A program made the translations under genes and the position numbers. From NCBI GenBank assembly GCA_030549495.1, contig JAUIRK010000043.1, positions 1 to 64,000 of the forward strand: 64,000 nucleotides of DNA, written 5' to 3'. This document shows positions 26,018 through 38,011 of the stretch, one piece after another; position 1 is the first letter of the stretch; each line of letters opens with the position of its first letter. The DNA comes from Nectonema munidae. Lineage: Eukaryota; Nematomorpha; Nectonematoida; Nectonematidae. The notes beneath the pieces are model-generated. The model saw only the letters and a list, made by a program, of their open reading frames with translations. It did not search any database and had not been told where the DNA came from.

Positions 26018-29000
26018 GCTCTCTGTTTGTAACTGCCTGCGTTTGAGTGTTACCTGTTTGCGCCTGCCTATGAGTGTTCGCTGTTTGTGCCTGCCTGTTT
26101 TTAATTCCACCTTGTTTGTGCTTGCGTATGTTGGGTTCTCCCTATTTGATTGCCTGACTGTGTTTAAGTGGTCCCTGTTCCTTTTTGCTTATTGTTTAAG
26201 TGCCTGACCGTGTGTGGGTGCTCCCTGTTGATTGAGTGCTCGTCGTTTGTTCCTGCCTTTGTTTGAGTGCTCCCTGTTTTTGCCTGTATGTGCTTCCTGT
26301 GTTTGAGTGCCCTCTGTTGGTGCTAGCCTGTGTTAAAGTGCTCCCTTTTTGTGCTGAATCTGTTTAAGTGCTCCCTGTTTGAGCTTGCATGTGTTTAAGT
26401 GTTCCCTGTTTGTGCCAGCCTGTGTTTGAGTGCTCCCTGTTTGTGCCTGCCTGTGTTTGAGTGCTCCCTTTTTGAGCTTGCCTATGTTTGAGTGCTCCTT
26501 GTTTGTGTCTGCCTGTGTTATAGTGCCTCATGTTTATGCCTGTGTTAAAGTGCTCCCTTTTTGTGCGTCTCTGTTTAAGTGCTCCCTTTTTGTGCCTGTC
26601 TCTGTTTAAGTGCTCCCTTTTTGTGCATGTCTCTGTTTAAGTGCTCCCTGTTTGTGCCTGCCTGTGTTTCACTCAACCTTATTTAAGTGCCTGCCTATGT
26701 TTAAGTGCTCCTTGTTTGTGCCTGCCTGTGTTTGAGTGCTCCCTATTTTGCCTATGTGTTGCCCTCTGTTGGTATTTGCCTGTGTTTAAGTGTTCCCTTT
26801 TTGTGCCTAAATCTGTTTAAGTGCTTGCATGTGGTTAAGTCCACCCTGTTTGTGCTTGCCTGTAGTTGGGTGGTGCTCCTTGTGTTTGAGTGCCTGCCTG
26901 TGTTTAAGGGCCCCCTTCTCTCCTTGCCCTCGTTGTTTGTGTCTGACTGTGTTTGGATGCTGCCTGTTGATTTAGTGCTCGTTGTTTGTTAATGCCTGTG
27001 TTTGAGTGCTCTCTGTTTGTAACTGCCTGCGTTTGAGTGTTACCTGTTTGCGCCTGCCTATGAGTAGTTCGCTGTTTGTGCTGCCTGTTTTTAATTCCAC
27101 CTTGTTTGTGCTTGCGTATGTTGGGTTCTCCCTATTTGATTGCCTGTCTGTGTTTAAGTGCCTCCCTGTTCCTTCTTGCTTATTGTTTAAGTGCCTGACC
27201 GTGTTTGGGTGCTCCTGTTGATTGAGTGCTCGTCATTTGTTCCTGCCTTTGTTTGAGTGCTCCCTGTTTTTGCCTGTATGTGCTTCCTGTGTTTAAGTGC
27301 CCTCTGTTGGTGCTAGCCTGTGTTAAAGTGCTCCCTTTTTGTGCTGAATCTGTTTAAGTGCTCCCTGTTTGAGCTTGCATGTGTTTAAGTGTTCCCTGTT
27401 TGTGCCAGCCTGTGTTTGAGTGCTCCCTGTTTGTGCCTGCCTGTGTTTGAGTGCTCCCTTTTTGAGCTTGCCTATGTTTGAGTGCTCCTTGTTTGTGTCT
27501 GCCTGTGTTATAGTGCCTCATGTTTATGCCTGTGTTAAAGTTCTCCCTTTTTGTGCGTCTCTGTTTAAGTGCTCCCTTTTTGTGCCTGTCTCTGTTTAAG
27601 TGCTCCCTTTTTGTGCATGTCTCTGTTTAAGTGCTCCCTGTTTGTGCCTGCCTATGTTTAAGTGCTCCTTGTTTGTGCCTGCCTGTGTTTGAGTGCTCCC
27701 TATTTTGCCTATGTGTTGCCCTCTGTTGGTATTTGCCTGTGTTTAAGTGTTCCCTTTTTGTGCCTAAATCTGTTTAAGTGCTTGCATGTGGTTAAGTCCA
27801 CCCTGTTTGTGCCTGCCTGTGTTGGGTGCTCCTTGTGTTTGAGTGCCTGCCTGTGTTTAAGTGCCCCCTTTTCTCCTTGCCCTCGTTGTTTGTGTCTGAC
27901 TGTGTTTGGATGCTGCCTGTTGATTTAGTGATCGTTATTTGTTAATGCCTGTGTTTGAGTGCTCTCTGTTTGTAACTGCCTGCGTTTGAGTGTTACCTGT
28001 TTGCGCCTGCCTATGAGTGTTCGCTGTTTGTGCCTGCCTGTTTTTAATTCCACCTTGTTTGTGCTTGCGTATGTTGGGTTCTCCCTATTTGATTGCCTGC
28101 CTGTGTTTAAGTGGTCCCTGTTCCTTCTTGCTTATTGTTTAAGTGCCTGACCGTGTTTGGGTGCTCCCTGTTGATTGAGTGCTCGTCGTTTGTTCCTGCC
28201 TTTGTTTGAGTGCTCCCTGTTTTTGCCTGTATGTGCTTCCTGTGTTTGAGTGCCCTCTGTTGGTGCTAGCCTGTGTTAAAATGCTCCCTTTTTGTGCTGA
28301 ATCTGTTTAAGTGCTCCCTGTTTGAGCTTGCATGTGTTTAAGTGTTCCCTGTTTGTGCCAGCCTGTGTTTGAGTGCTCCCTGTTTGTGCCTGCCTGTGTT
28401 TGAGTGCTCCCTTTTTGAGCTTGCCTATGTTTGAGTGCTCCTTGTTTGTGTCTGCCTGTGTTATAGTGCCCTCATGTTTATGCCTGTGTTAAAGTGCTCC
28501 CTTTTTGTGCGTCTCTGTTTAAGTGCTCCCTTTTTGTGCCTGTCTCTGTTTAAGTGCTCCCTTTTTGAGCATGTCTCTGTTTAAGTGCTCCCTGTTTGTG
28601 CCTGCCTGTGTTTGGCTCAACCCTATTTGAGTGCCTGCCTATGTTTAAGTGCTCCTTGTTTGTGCCTGCCTGTGTTTGAGTGCTCCCTATTTTGCCTATG
28701 TGTTTTGCCCTCTGTTGGTATTTGCCTGTGTTTAAGTGTTCCCTTTTTGTGCCTAAATCTGTTTAAGTGCTTGCATGTGGTTAAGTCCACCCTGTTTGTG
28801 CCTGCCTGTGTTGGGTGCTCCTTGTGTTTGAGTGCCTGCCTGTGTTTAAGTGCCCCCTTTTCTCCTTGCCCTCGTTGTTTGTGTCTGACTGTGTTTGGAT
28901 GCTGCCTGTTGATTTAGTGCTCGTTATTTGTTAATGCCTGTGTTTGAGTGCTCTCTGTTTGTAACTGCCTGCGTTTGAGTGTTACCTGTTTGCGCCTGCC

Positions 29001-30593
29001 TATGAGTGTTCGCTGTTTGTGCCTGCCTGTTTTTAATTCCACCTTGTTTGTGCTTGCGTATGTTGGGTTCTCCCTATTTGATTGCCTGTCTGTGTTTAAG
29101 TGCTCCCTGTTCCTTCTTGCTTATTGTTTAAGTGCCTGACCGTGTTTGGGTGCTCCCTGTTGATTGAGTGCTCGTCGTTTGTTCCTGCCTTTGTTTGAGT
29201 GCTCCCTGTTTTTGCCTGTATGTGCTTCCTGTGTTTGAGTGCCCTCTGTTGGTGATAGCCTGTGTTAAAGTGCTCCCTGTTTCTGCTTGCTTATTGTTTA
29301 AGTCCTACCTGTGTTTAAGTGCTCCTTGTTTGTGCCTAACCGTGTTTGAGTGATCCCTGTTGATTGAGTGCTCGTCATTTGTTCCTGCCTGTGTTTGAGT
29401 GCTCCCTGTTTTTGCCTGTATGTGCTTCCTGTTTTTGCCTTCCTGTGTTTGAGTGGCCTCTGTTGGTGCTTGCCTCTGTTAAAGTGCTCCCTTTTTGTGC
29501 CTGAATCTGTTTAAGTGCTCCCTGTTTGTGCCTGCCTGTGTTTAAGTCAACCCTATTTGTGCCTTTGTGTGTTGGGTTCTCCCTGTTTGAGTGCCTGCTT
29601 GTGTTTAAGTGCTCCTTGTTTCTGCTTGACTATTGTTTAAGTCCTACCTGTGTTTAAGTGCTCCTAGTTTGTGCCTGCCTGTGTTTAGGTGCTCCCTGTT
29701 GATAGAGTGCTCGTTGTTTGTTCCTGCCTGTGTTTGAGTGCTCCCTATTTTGCATGTGTGTGTTTGAGTGCCCTCTGTTGGTACTTGCCTGTGTTTAAGT
29801 GTTCCTTTTTTGTGCATAAATCTGTTTAAGTGCTTGCATGTGGTTAAGTCCACCCTGTTTGTGCCTGCCTTTGTCCGGTGCTCCTTGTGTTTGAGTGCCT
29901 GCCTGTGTTTAAGTGCCCCCTTTTCTCCTTGCCCTCGTGGTTTGTGTCTGACTGTGTTTGGATGCTGCCTGTTGATTTAGTGCTCGTTATTTGTTAATGC
30001 CTGTGTTTGAGTGCTCCTTATTTGTGTCTGCCTGTGTTATAGTGCCTCATGTTTATGCCTGTGTTAAAGTGCTCCCTTTTTGTGCCTATCTGTTTAAGTG
30101 CTCCCTTTTTGTGCGTCTCTGTTTAAGTGCTCCCTTTTTGTGCTTGTCTCTGTTTAAGTGCTCCCTTTTTGTGCCTGTCTCTGTTTAAGTGCTCCCTTTT
30201 TGTGCCTGTCTCTGTTTAAGTGCTCCCTGTTTGTGCCTGTCTGTGTTTCACTCAACCCTATTTGAGTGCCTGCCTATGTTTAAGTGCTCCTTGTTTGTGC
30301 CTGCCTGTGTTTAAGTGCTCCCTATTTTGCCTATGGTTGCCCCTGTTTTTTGCCTGTGTTTAAGTGTTCCCTTTTTGTGCCTAAATCTGTTTAAGTGCTT
30401 GCGTGTGGTTAAGTCCACCCTGTGTCGGGTGCTCCCTGTCTTTTAGTGCCTGCCTGTGTCGGGTGCTCCCTGTGTTTGATTGCCTGCCTGTCTTTAAGTG
30501 CTCCCTTCTCTCCTTGCCCTCGTTGTTTGTCTGACTGTGTTTGGATGCTCCCTGTTGATTTAGTGCTCGTTGTTTGTTAATGCCTGTGTTTGA
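26018..30593 (+). repeat. Run of ~0.97-kb higher-order units, set C
   Basis: Landmarks near 26,018, 27,008, 27,961 and 28,950 are followed by 30,594. The third unit (27,008-27,961) is short because it lacks a stretch of about 33 bp containing TTTCACTCAACCC that the neighbouring long units carry. The spacing series matches sets A and B. Confidence 0.87.
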
Positions 30594-32599
30594 GTGCTCT
30601 CTGTTTGTAACTGCCTGCGTTTGAGTGTTACCTGTTTGCGCCTGCCTGTGTCTAAGTGCTCGCTGTTTGTGCCTGTGTCTAATTCCACATTGTTTGTGCT
30701 TGCATATGTTGGGTTCTCCCTGTTTCTGCTTGCTTATTGTTTAAGTCCTACCTGTGTTTAATTGCCCCTTGTTTGTGCCTCACCGTGTTTGGGTGCTCGT
30801 CTTTTGTTCCTGCCTGTGTTTGAGCGCTCCCTGTTTTTGCATGTATGTGCTTCCTGTGTTTGAGTGCCCTCTGTTGCTGCTTGCCTGTGTTAAAGTGCTC
30901 CCTTTTTGTGCCTGAATCTGTTTAAGTGCTCCCTTTTTGTGCCTGAATCTGTTTAAGTGCTCCCTTTTTGTGCCTGAATCTGTTTAAGTGCTACCTGTTT
31001 GTGCTTGCATGTGTTTAAGTTTTCCCTGTTTGTGCCTGCCTGTGTTTAAATCCTCCCTGTTTGTGCCTGCTTGTGTTTGAGTGCTCCCTGTTTGTGCCTG
31101 TGTTTGAGTGTTCCCTGTTTGAATCTGGCTGTGTTTGAGTGCTCCTTATTTGTGTCTGCCTGTGTTATAGTGTCCCATGTTTGAGTCCCTCTTGTTTTTG
31201 CCTGTTTGTGCCTTCCTGTGTTTGAATGCCCCTTCTTGGTGCTTGCCTGTGTTAAAGTACTCCCTTTTTGAGCCTGAATCTGTTTAAGTGCTCCCTGTTT
31301 GTGCCTGCCTGTGTTTAAGTCCACCCTGTTTGTACCTGCGTGTGTTGGGTTTTCTCTGTTTGAGCCCTTGTTTGAACCTGCCCGCGTTAGGCGTGCTCCG
31401 TGTTTGTGTCTCTCTGTGTTATAGTGCCCCATGTTTGAGTGCTTCCTGTTTATGCCTGATTGTGTTTGAATGCCCCCTGTTGGTGTTTGCCTGTGTTAAA
31501 GTGCTCCCTTTTTGTGCCTGTCTCTGTTTAAGTGCTCCCTGTTTGTGTTTAAGTCAACCCTATTTGTATCTGCGTGTGTTGGGTTCCACTGTTTGAGTGC
31601 CTGCCTGTGTTTAAGTGCCACTTGTTTCTGCTTGACTATTGTTTAAGTCCTACCTGTGTTTAAGTGCTCCTTGTTTGTGCCTGCCTGTGTTTCGGTGCTC
31701 CTTGTTGTTCCTGCCTGTCTTTGAGTGCTCCCTATTTTGCCTGTGTGTGTTTGAGTGCCCTCTGTTGGTACTTGCCTGTTTTCCCTTTTTGTGCCTAAAT
31801 CTGTTTAAGTGCTTGCATGTGGTTAAGTCCAACCTGTTTGTGCCTGCCTGTGTCGGATGCTCGCTGTGTTTGAGTGCTCTCTTTTTGAGCCTGCCTGTGT
31901 TTGAGTGCTCCTTGTTTGTGTCTGCCTGTGTTATAGTGCCCCATGTTTGAGTGCCTCCTTGTGTTTGAATGCCCCCTGTTGGTGTTTGCCTGTGTTATAG
32001 TGCCTCCTTATGTTTGAATGCCCCCTGTTGGTGTTTGCCTATGTTAAAGTGCTCCCTTTGGGCGCCTGTCTCTGTTTAAGTGCTCCCTTTGGGTGCCTGT
32101 CTCTGTTTAAGTGCTCCCTGTTTGTGCCTGTCTCTGTTTAAGTCAACCGTGTTTGTGTTGGGTTCTCCCTGTTTGAGTGCCTGCCTGTGTTTAAGTGCTC
32201 CTTGTTTCTGCTTGACTATTGTTTAAGTCCTACCTGTGTTTAAGTGCTCCTTGTTTGTGCCTGCCTGTGTTTGAGTGCTCCCTGTTAATAGAGTGCTCGT
32301 TGTTTGTTCCTGCCTGTGTTTGAGTGCTCCCTATTTTGCATGTGTGTGTTTGAGTGCCCTCTGTTGGTACTTGCCTGTGTTTAAGTGTTCCTTTTTTGTG
32401 CTTAAATCTGTTTAAGTGCTTGCATGTGGTTAGGTCCACCCTGTTTGTGCCTGCCTGTGTCGGGTGCTCCTTGTGTTTGAGTGCCTGCCTGTGTTTAAGT
32501 GCCCCCTTTTCTCCTTGCCCTCGTTGTTTGTGTCTGACTGTGTTTGGATGCTGCCTGTTGATTTAGTGCTCGTTATTTTATTAATGCCTGTGTTTGAGT

Positions 32600-35500
32600 G
32601 CTCTCTGTTTGTAACTGCCTGCGTTTGAGTGTTACCTGTTTGCGCCTGCCTATGAGTGTTCGCTGTTTGTGCCTGCCTGTTTTTAATTCCACCTTGTTTG
32701 TGCTTGCGTATGTTGGGTTCTCCCTATTTGATTGCCTGCCTGTGTTTAAGTGGTCCCTGTTCCTTCTTGCTTATTGTTTAAGTGCCTGACCGTGTTTGGG
32801 TGCTCCCTGTTGATTGAGTGCTCGTCGTTTGTTCCTGCCTTTGTTTGAGTGCTCCCTGTTTTTGCCTGTATGTGCTTCCTGTGTTTGAGTGCCCTCTGTT
32901 GGTGCTAGCCTGTGTTAAAGTGCTCCCTTTTTGTGCTGAATCTGTTTAAGTGCTCCCTGTTTGAGCTTGCATGTGTTTAAGTGTTCCCTGTTTGTGCCAG
33001 CCTGTGTTTGAGTGCTCCCTGTTTGTGCCTGCCTGTGTTTGAGTGCTCCCTTTTTGAGCTTGCCTATGTTTGAGTGCTCCTTGTTTGTGTCTGCCTGTGT
33101 TATAGTGCCTCATGTTTATGCCTGTGTTAAAGTGCTCCCTTTTTGTGCGTCTCTGTTTAAGTGCTCCCTTTTTGTGCCTGTCTCTGTTTAAGTGCTCCCT
33201 TTTTGAGCATGTCTCTGTTTATGTGCTCCCTGTTTGTGCCTGCCTGTGTTTCACTCAACCCTATTTGAGTGCCTGCCTATGTTTAAGTGCTCCTTGTTTG
33301 TGCCTGCCTGTGTTTGAGTGCTCCCTATTTTGCCTATGTGTTGCCCTCTGTTGGTATTTGCCTGTGTTTAAGTGTTCCCTTTTTGTGCCTAAATCTGTTT
33401 AAGTGCTTGCATGTGGTTAAGTCCACCCTGTTTGTGCTTGCCTGTGTCGGGTGCTCCTTGTGTTTGAGTGCCTGCCTGTGTTTAAGGGCCCCCTTTTCTC
33501 CTTGCCCTCGTTGTTTGTGTCTGACTGTGTTTGGATGCTGCCTGTTGATTTAGTGCTCGTTATTTGTTAATGCATGTGTTTGAGTGCTCTCTGTTTGTAA
33601 CTGCCTGCGTTTGAGTGTTACCTGTTTGCGCCTGCCTATGAGTGTTCGCTGTTTGTGCCTGCCTGTTTTTAATTCCACCTTGTTTGTGCTTGCGTATGTT
33701 GGGTTCTCCCTATTTGATTGCCTGTCTGTGTTTAAGTGCTCCCTGTTCCTTCTTGCTTATTGTTTAAGTGCCTGACCGTGTTTGGGTGCTCCCTGTTGAT
33801 TGAGTGCTCGTCGTTTGTTCCTGCCTTTGTTTGAGTGCTCCCTGTTTTTGCCTGTATGTGCTTCCTGTGTTTGAGTGCCCTCTGTTGGTGATAGCCTGTG
33901 TTAAAGTGCTCCCTTTTTGTGCTGAATCTGTTTAAGTGCTCCCTGTTTGAGCTTGCATGTGTTTAAGTGTTCCCTGTTTGTGCCAGCCTGTGTTTGAGTG
34001 CTCCCTGTTTGTGCCTGCCTGTGTTTGAGTGCTCCCTTTTTGAGCTTGCCTATGTTTGAGTGCTCCTTGTTTGTGTCTGCCTGTGTTATAGTGCCTCATG
34101 TTTATGCCTGTGTTAAAGTTCTCCCTTTTTGTGCGTCTCTGTTTAAGTGCTCCCTTTTTGTGCCTGTCTCTGTTTAAGTGCTCCCTTTTTGTGCATGTCT
34201 CTGTTTAAGTGCTCCCTGTTTGTGCCTGCCTATGTTTAAGTGCTCCTTGTTTGTGCCTGCCTGTGTTTGAGTGCTCCCTATTTTGCCTATGTGTTGCCCT
34301 CTGTTGGTATTTGCCTGTGTTTAAGTGTTCCCTTTTTGTGCCTAAATCTGTTTAAGTGCTTGCATGTGGTTAAGTCCACCCTGTTTGTGCCTGCCTGTGT
34401 CGGGTGCTCCTTGTGTTTGAGTGCCTGCCTGTGTTTAAGTGCCCCCTTTTCTCCTTGCCCTCGTTGTTTGTGTCTGACTGTGTTTGGATGCTGCCTGTTG
34501 ATTTAGTGATCGTTATTTGTTAATGCCTGTGTTTGAGTGCTCTCTGTTTGTAACTGCCTGCGTTTGAGTGTTACCTGTTTGCGCCTGCCTATGAGTGTTC
34601 GCTGTTTGTGCCTGCCTGTTTTTAATTCCACCTTGTTTGTGCTTGCGTATGTTGGGTTCTCCCTATTTGATTGCCTGCCTGTGTTTAAGTGGTCCCTGTT
34701 CCTTCTTGCTTATTGTTTAAGTGCCTGACCGTGTTTGGGTGCTCCCTGTTGATTGAGTGCTCGTCGTTTGTTCCTGCCTTTGTTTGAGTGCTCCCTGTTT
34801 TTGCCTGTATGTGCTTCCTGTGTTTGAGTGCCCTCTGTTGGTGCTAGCCTGTGTTAAAGTGCTCCCTTTTTGTGCTGAATCTGTTTAAGTGCTCCCTGTT
34901 TGAGCTTGCATGTGTTTAAGTGTTCCCTGTTTGTGGCAGCCTGTGTTTGAGTGCTCCCTGTTTGTGCCTGCCTGTGTTTGAGTGCTCCCTTTTTGAGCTT
35001 GCCTATGTTTGAGTGCTCCTTGTTTGTGTCTGCCTGTGTTATAGTGCCTCATGTTTATGCCTGTGTTAAAGTGCTCCCTTTTTGTGCGTCTCTGTTTAAG
35101 TGCTCCCTTTTTGTGCCTGTCTCTGTTTAAGTGCTCCCTTTTTGAGCATGTCTCTGTTTATGTGCTCCCTGTTTGTGCCTGCCTGTGTTTCACTCAACCC
35201 TATTTGAGTGCCTGCCTATGTTTAAGTGCTCCTTGTTTGTGCCTGCCTGTGTTTGAGTGCTCCCTATTTTGCCTATGTGTTGCCCTCTGTTGGTATTTGC
35301 CTGTGTTTAAGTGTTCCCTTTTTGTGCCTAAATCTGTTTAAGTGCTTGCATGTGGTTAAGTCCACCCTGTTTGTGCCTGCCTGTGTCGGGTGCTCCTTGT
35401 GTTTGAGTGCCTGCCTGTGTTTAAGGGCCCCCTTTTCTCCTTGCCCTCGTTGTTTGTGTCTGACTGTGTTTGGATGCTGCCTGTTGATTTAGTGCTCGTT

Positions 35501-37520
35501 ATTTGTTAATGCCTGTGTTTGAGTGCTCTCTGTTTGTAACTGCCTGCGTTTGAGTGTTACCTGTTTGCGCCTGCCTATGAGTGTTCGCTGTTTGTGCCTG
35601 CCTGTTTTTAATTCCACCTTGTTTGTGCTTGCGTATGTTGGGTTCTCCCTATTTGATTGCCTGTCTGTGTTTAAGTGCTCCCTGTTCCTTCTTGCTTATT
35701 GTTTAAGTGCCTGACCGTGTTTGGGTGCTCCCTGTTGATTGAGTGCTCGTCGTTTGTTCCTGCCTTTGTTTGAGTGCTCCCTGTTTTTGCCTGTATGTGC
35801 TTCCTGTGTTTGAGTGCCCTCTGTTGGTGATAGCCTGTGTTAAAGTGCTCCCTTTTTGTGCTGAATCTGTTTAAGTGCTCCCTGTTTGAGCTTGCATGTG
35901 TTTAAGTGTTCCCTGTTTGTGCCAGCCTGTGTTTGAGTGCTCCCTGTTTGTGCCTGCCTGTGTTTGAGTGCTCCCTTTTTGAGCTTGCCTATGTTTGAGT
36001 GCTCCTTGTTTGTGTCTGCCTGTGTTATAGTGCCTCATGTTTATGCATGTGTTAAAGTGCTCCCTTTTTGTGCGTCTCTGTTTAAGTGCTCCCTTTTTGT
36101 GCCTGTCTCTGTTTAAGTGCTCCCTTTTTGTGCATGTCTCTGTTTAAGTGCTCCCTGTTTTTCACCAACATGCCTGCCTATGTTTAAGTGCTCCTTGTTT
36201 GTGCCTGCCTGTGTTTGAGTGCTCCCTATTTTGCCTATGTGTTGCCCTCTGTTGGTATTTGCCTGTGTTTAAGTGTTCCCTTTTTGTGCCTAAATCTGTT
36301 TAAGTGCTTGCATGTGGTTAAGTCCACCCTGTTTGTGCCTGCCTGTGTCGGGTGCTCCTTGTGTTTGAGTGCCTGCCTGTGTTTAAGTGCCCCCTTTTCT
36401 CCTTGCCCTCGTTGTTTGTGTCTGACTGTGTTTGGATGCTGCCTGTTGATTTAGTGATCGTTATTTGTTAATGCCTGTGTTTGAGTGCTCTCTGTTTGTA
36501 ACTGCCTGCGTTTGAGTGTTACCTGTTTGCGCCTGCCTATGAGTGTTCGCTGTTTGTGCCTGCCTGTTTTTAATTCCACCTTGTTTGTGCTTGCGTATGT
36601 TGGGTTCTCCCTATTTGATTGCCTGCCTGTGTTTAAGTGGTCCCTGTTCCTTCTTGCTTATTGTTTAAGTGCCTGACCGTGTTTGGGTGCTCCCTGTTGA
36701 TTGAGTGCTCGTCGTTTGTTCCTGCCTTTGTTTGAGTGCTCCCTGTTTTTGCCTGTATGTGCTTCCTGTGTTTGAGTGCCCTCTGTTGGTGCTAGCCTGT
36801 GTTAAAATGCTCCCTTTTTGTGCTGAATCTGTTTAAGTGCTCCCTGTTTGAGCTTGCATGTGTTTAAGTGTTCCCTGTTTGTGGCAGCCTGTGTTTGAGT
36901 GCTCCCTGTTTGTGCCTGCCTGTGTTTGAGTGCTCCCTTTTTGAGCTTGCCTATGTTTGAGTGCTCCTTATTTGTGTCTGCCTGTGTTAAAGTGCTCCCT
37001 TTTTGTGCGTCTCTGTTTAAGTGTTCCCTTTTTGTGCCTGTCTTTGTTTAAGTGCTCCCTTTTTGTGCATGTCTCTGTTTAAGTGCTCCCTGTTTGTGCC
37101 TGCCTGTGTTTCACTCAACCCTGCCTGCCTATGTTTAAGTGCTCCTTGTTTGTGCCTGCCTGTGTTTGAGTGCTCCCTATTTTTCCTGTGTGTTGCCCTC
37201 TGTTGGTATTTGCCTGTGTTTAAGTGTTCCCTTTTTGTGCCTAAATCTGTTTAAGTGCTTGCATGTGGTTAAGTCCACCCTGTGTCGAGTGCTCCCTGTA
37301 TTTGAGTGCCTGCCTGTGTCGGGTGCTCCCTGTGTTTGATTGCCTGCCTTTCTTTAAGTGCTCCCTTCTCTCCTTGCCCTCGTTGTTTGTCTGACTGTGT
37401 TTGGATGCTCCCTGTTGATTTAGTGCTTGTTGTTTGTTAATGCCTGTGTTTGAGTGCTCTCTGTTTGTAACTGCCTGCGTTTGAGTGTTACCTGTGTCTA
37501 AGTACTCGCTGTTTGTTTAA
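32600..37520 (+). repeat. Expanded run of ~0.97-kb higher-order units, set D
   Basis: This set has six landmarks (about 32,600, 33,586, 34,539, 35,525, 36,487 and 37,454), where sets A-C have four. The first three steps alternate long and short (986, 953, 986), so equivalent positions in the 32.6-34.5 and 34.5-36.5 kb blocks are 1,939-1,948 bp apart. The short units lack the TTTCACTCAACCC-containing segment. The near-identity of the two blocks points to a recent duplication of a long-plus-short pair. Confidence 0.87.
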
Positions 37521-38011
37521 GTGCTTGCATATGTTGGGTTCTGCCTGTTGTTTAAGTGCTCCCTATTTGTGTTTGAGTCCTCCTTGTTTGTGCGTTCCTG
37601 TGTTTGAGTGCATGCCTGTGTTTAAGTGCTCCCTGTTTTTGCTTGCCTATTGTTTAAGTCATACCTGGGTATAATTGTTTGTGCCTGACCGTGTTTGGAT
37701 GCTCCCTGTTGATTGAGTGCTCGTCGTTTGTTCCTGCCTGTCTGTGTGCTCCCTGTTTTTGCCTGTATATGCTTGAGTGCTTCCTGCTTGTGCCTTCCTG
37801 TGTTTGAGTGCCTTCAGCTTGTGTTAAAGTGCTCCCTTTTTGTGCCTGAATCTGTTTTAGTGCTCCCTGTTGGTGCCTGAATGTTGTTTAATTGCTCCCT
37901 GTTTATGCCTGCCTGTGTTTGAGTGCCCCCTGTTGGTGCTTGTTTGTGTTAAAGTGCAACCTTTTTGTGACTGAATCTGCTTAATTGCTCCATTTGTGCC
38001 TGAATGTGTTT

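Larger units (their letters stand above)
9106..38011 (+). repeat. 31-bp satellite array, main block with higher-order structure
   Basis: About 28.9 kb of the same 31-bp satellite lies between the two AT islands. The landmark CTCTCTGTTTGTAACTGCC shows nested order, with copies near 10,953, 12,957, 13,953, 14,919, 15,902, 17,494, 19,498, 20,482, 21,440, 22,435, 24,051, 26,018, 27,008, 27,961, 28,950, 30,594, 32,600, 33,586, 34,539, 35,525, 36,487 and 37,454. Runs of roughly 0.95-1.0 kb spacing alternate with steps of about 1.6 and 2.0 kb, and the complete pattern repeats every 6.5 kb or so. This is a higher-order-repeat satellite of the kind kept uniform by unequal exchange or amplification. 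No coding region is credible inside it. Confidence 0.97.
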
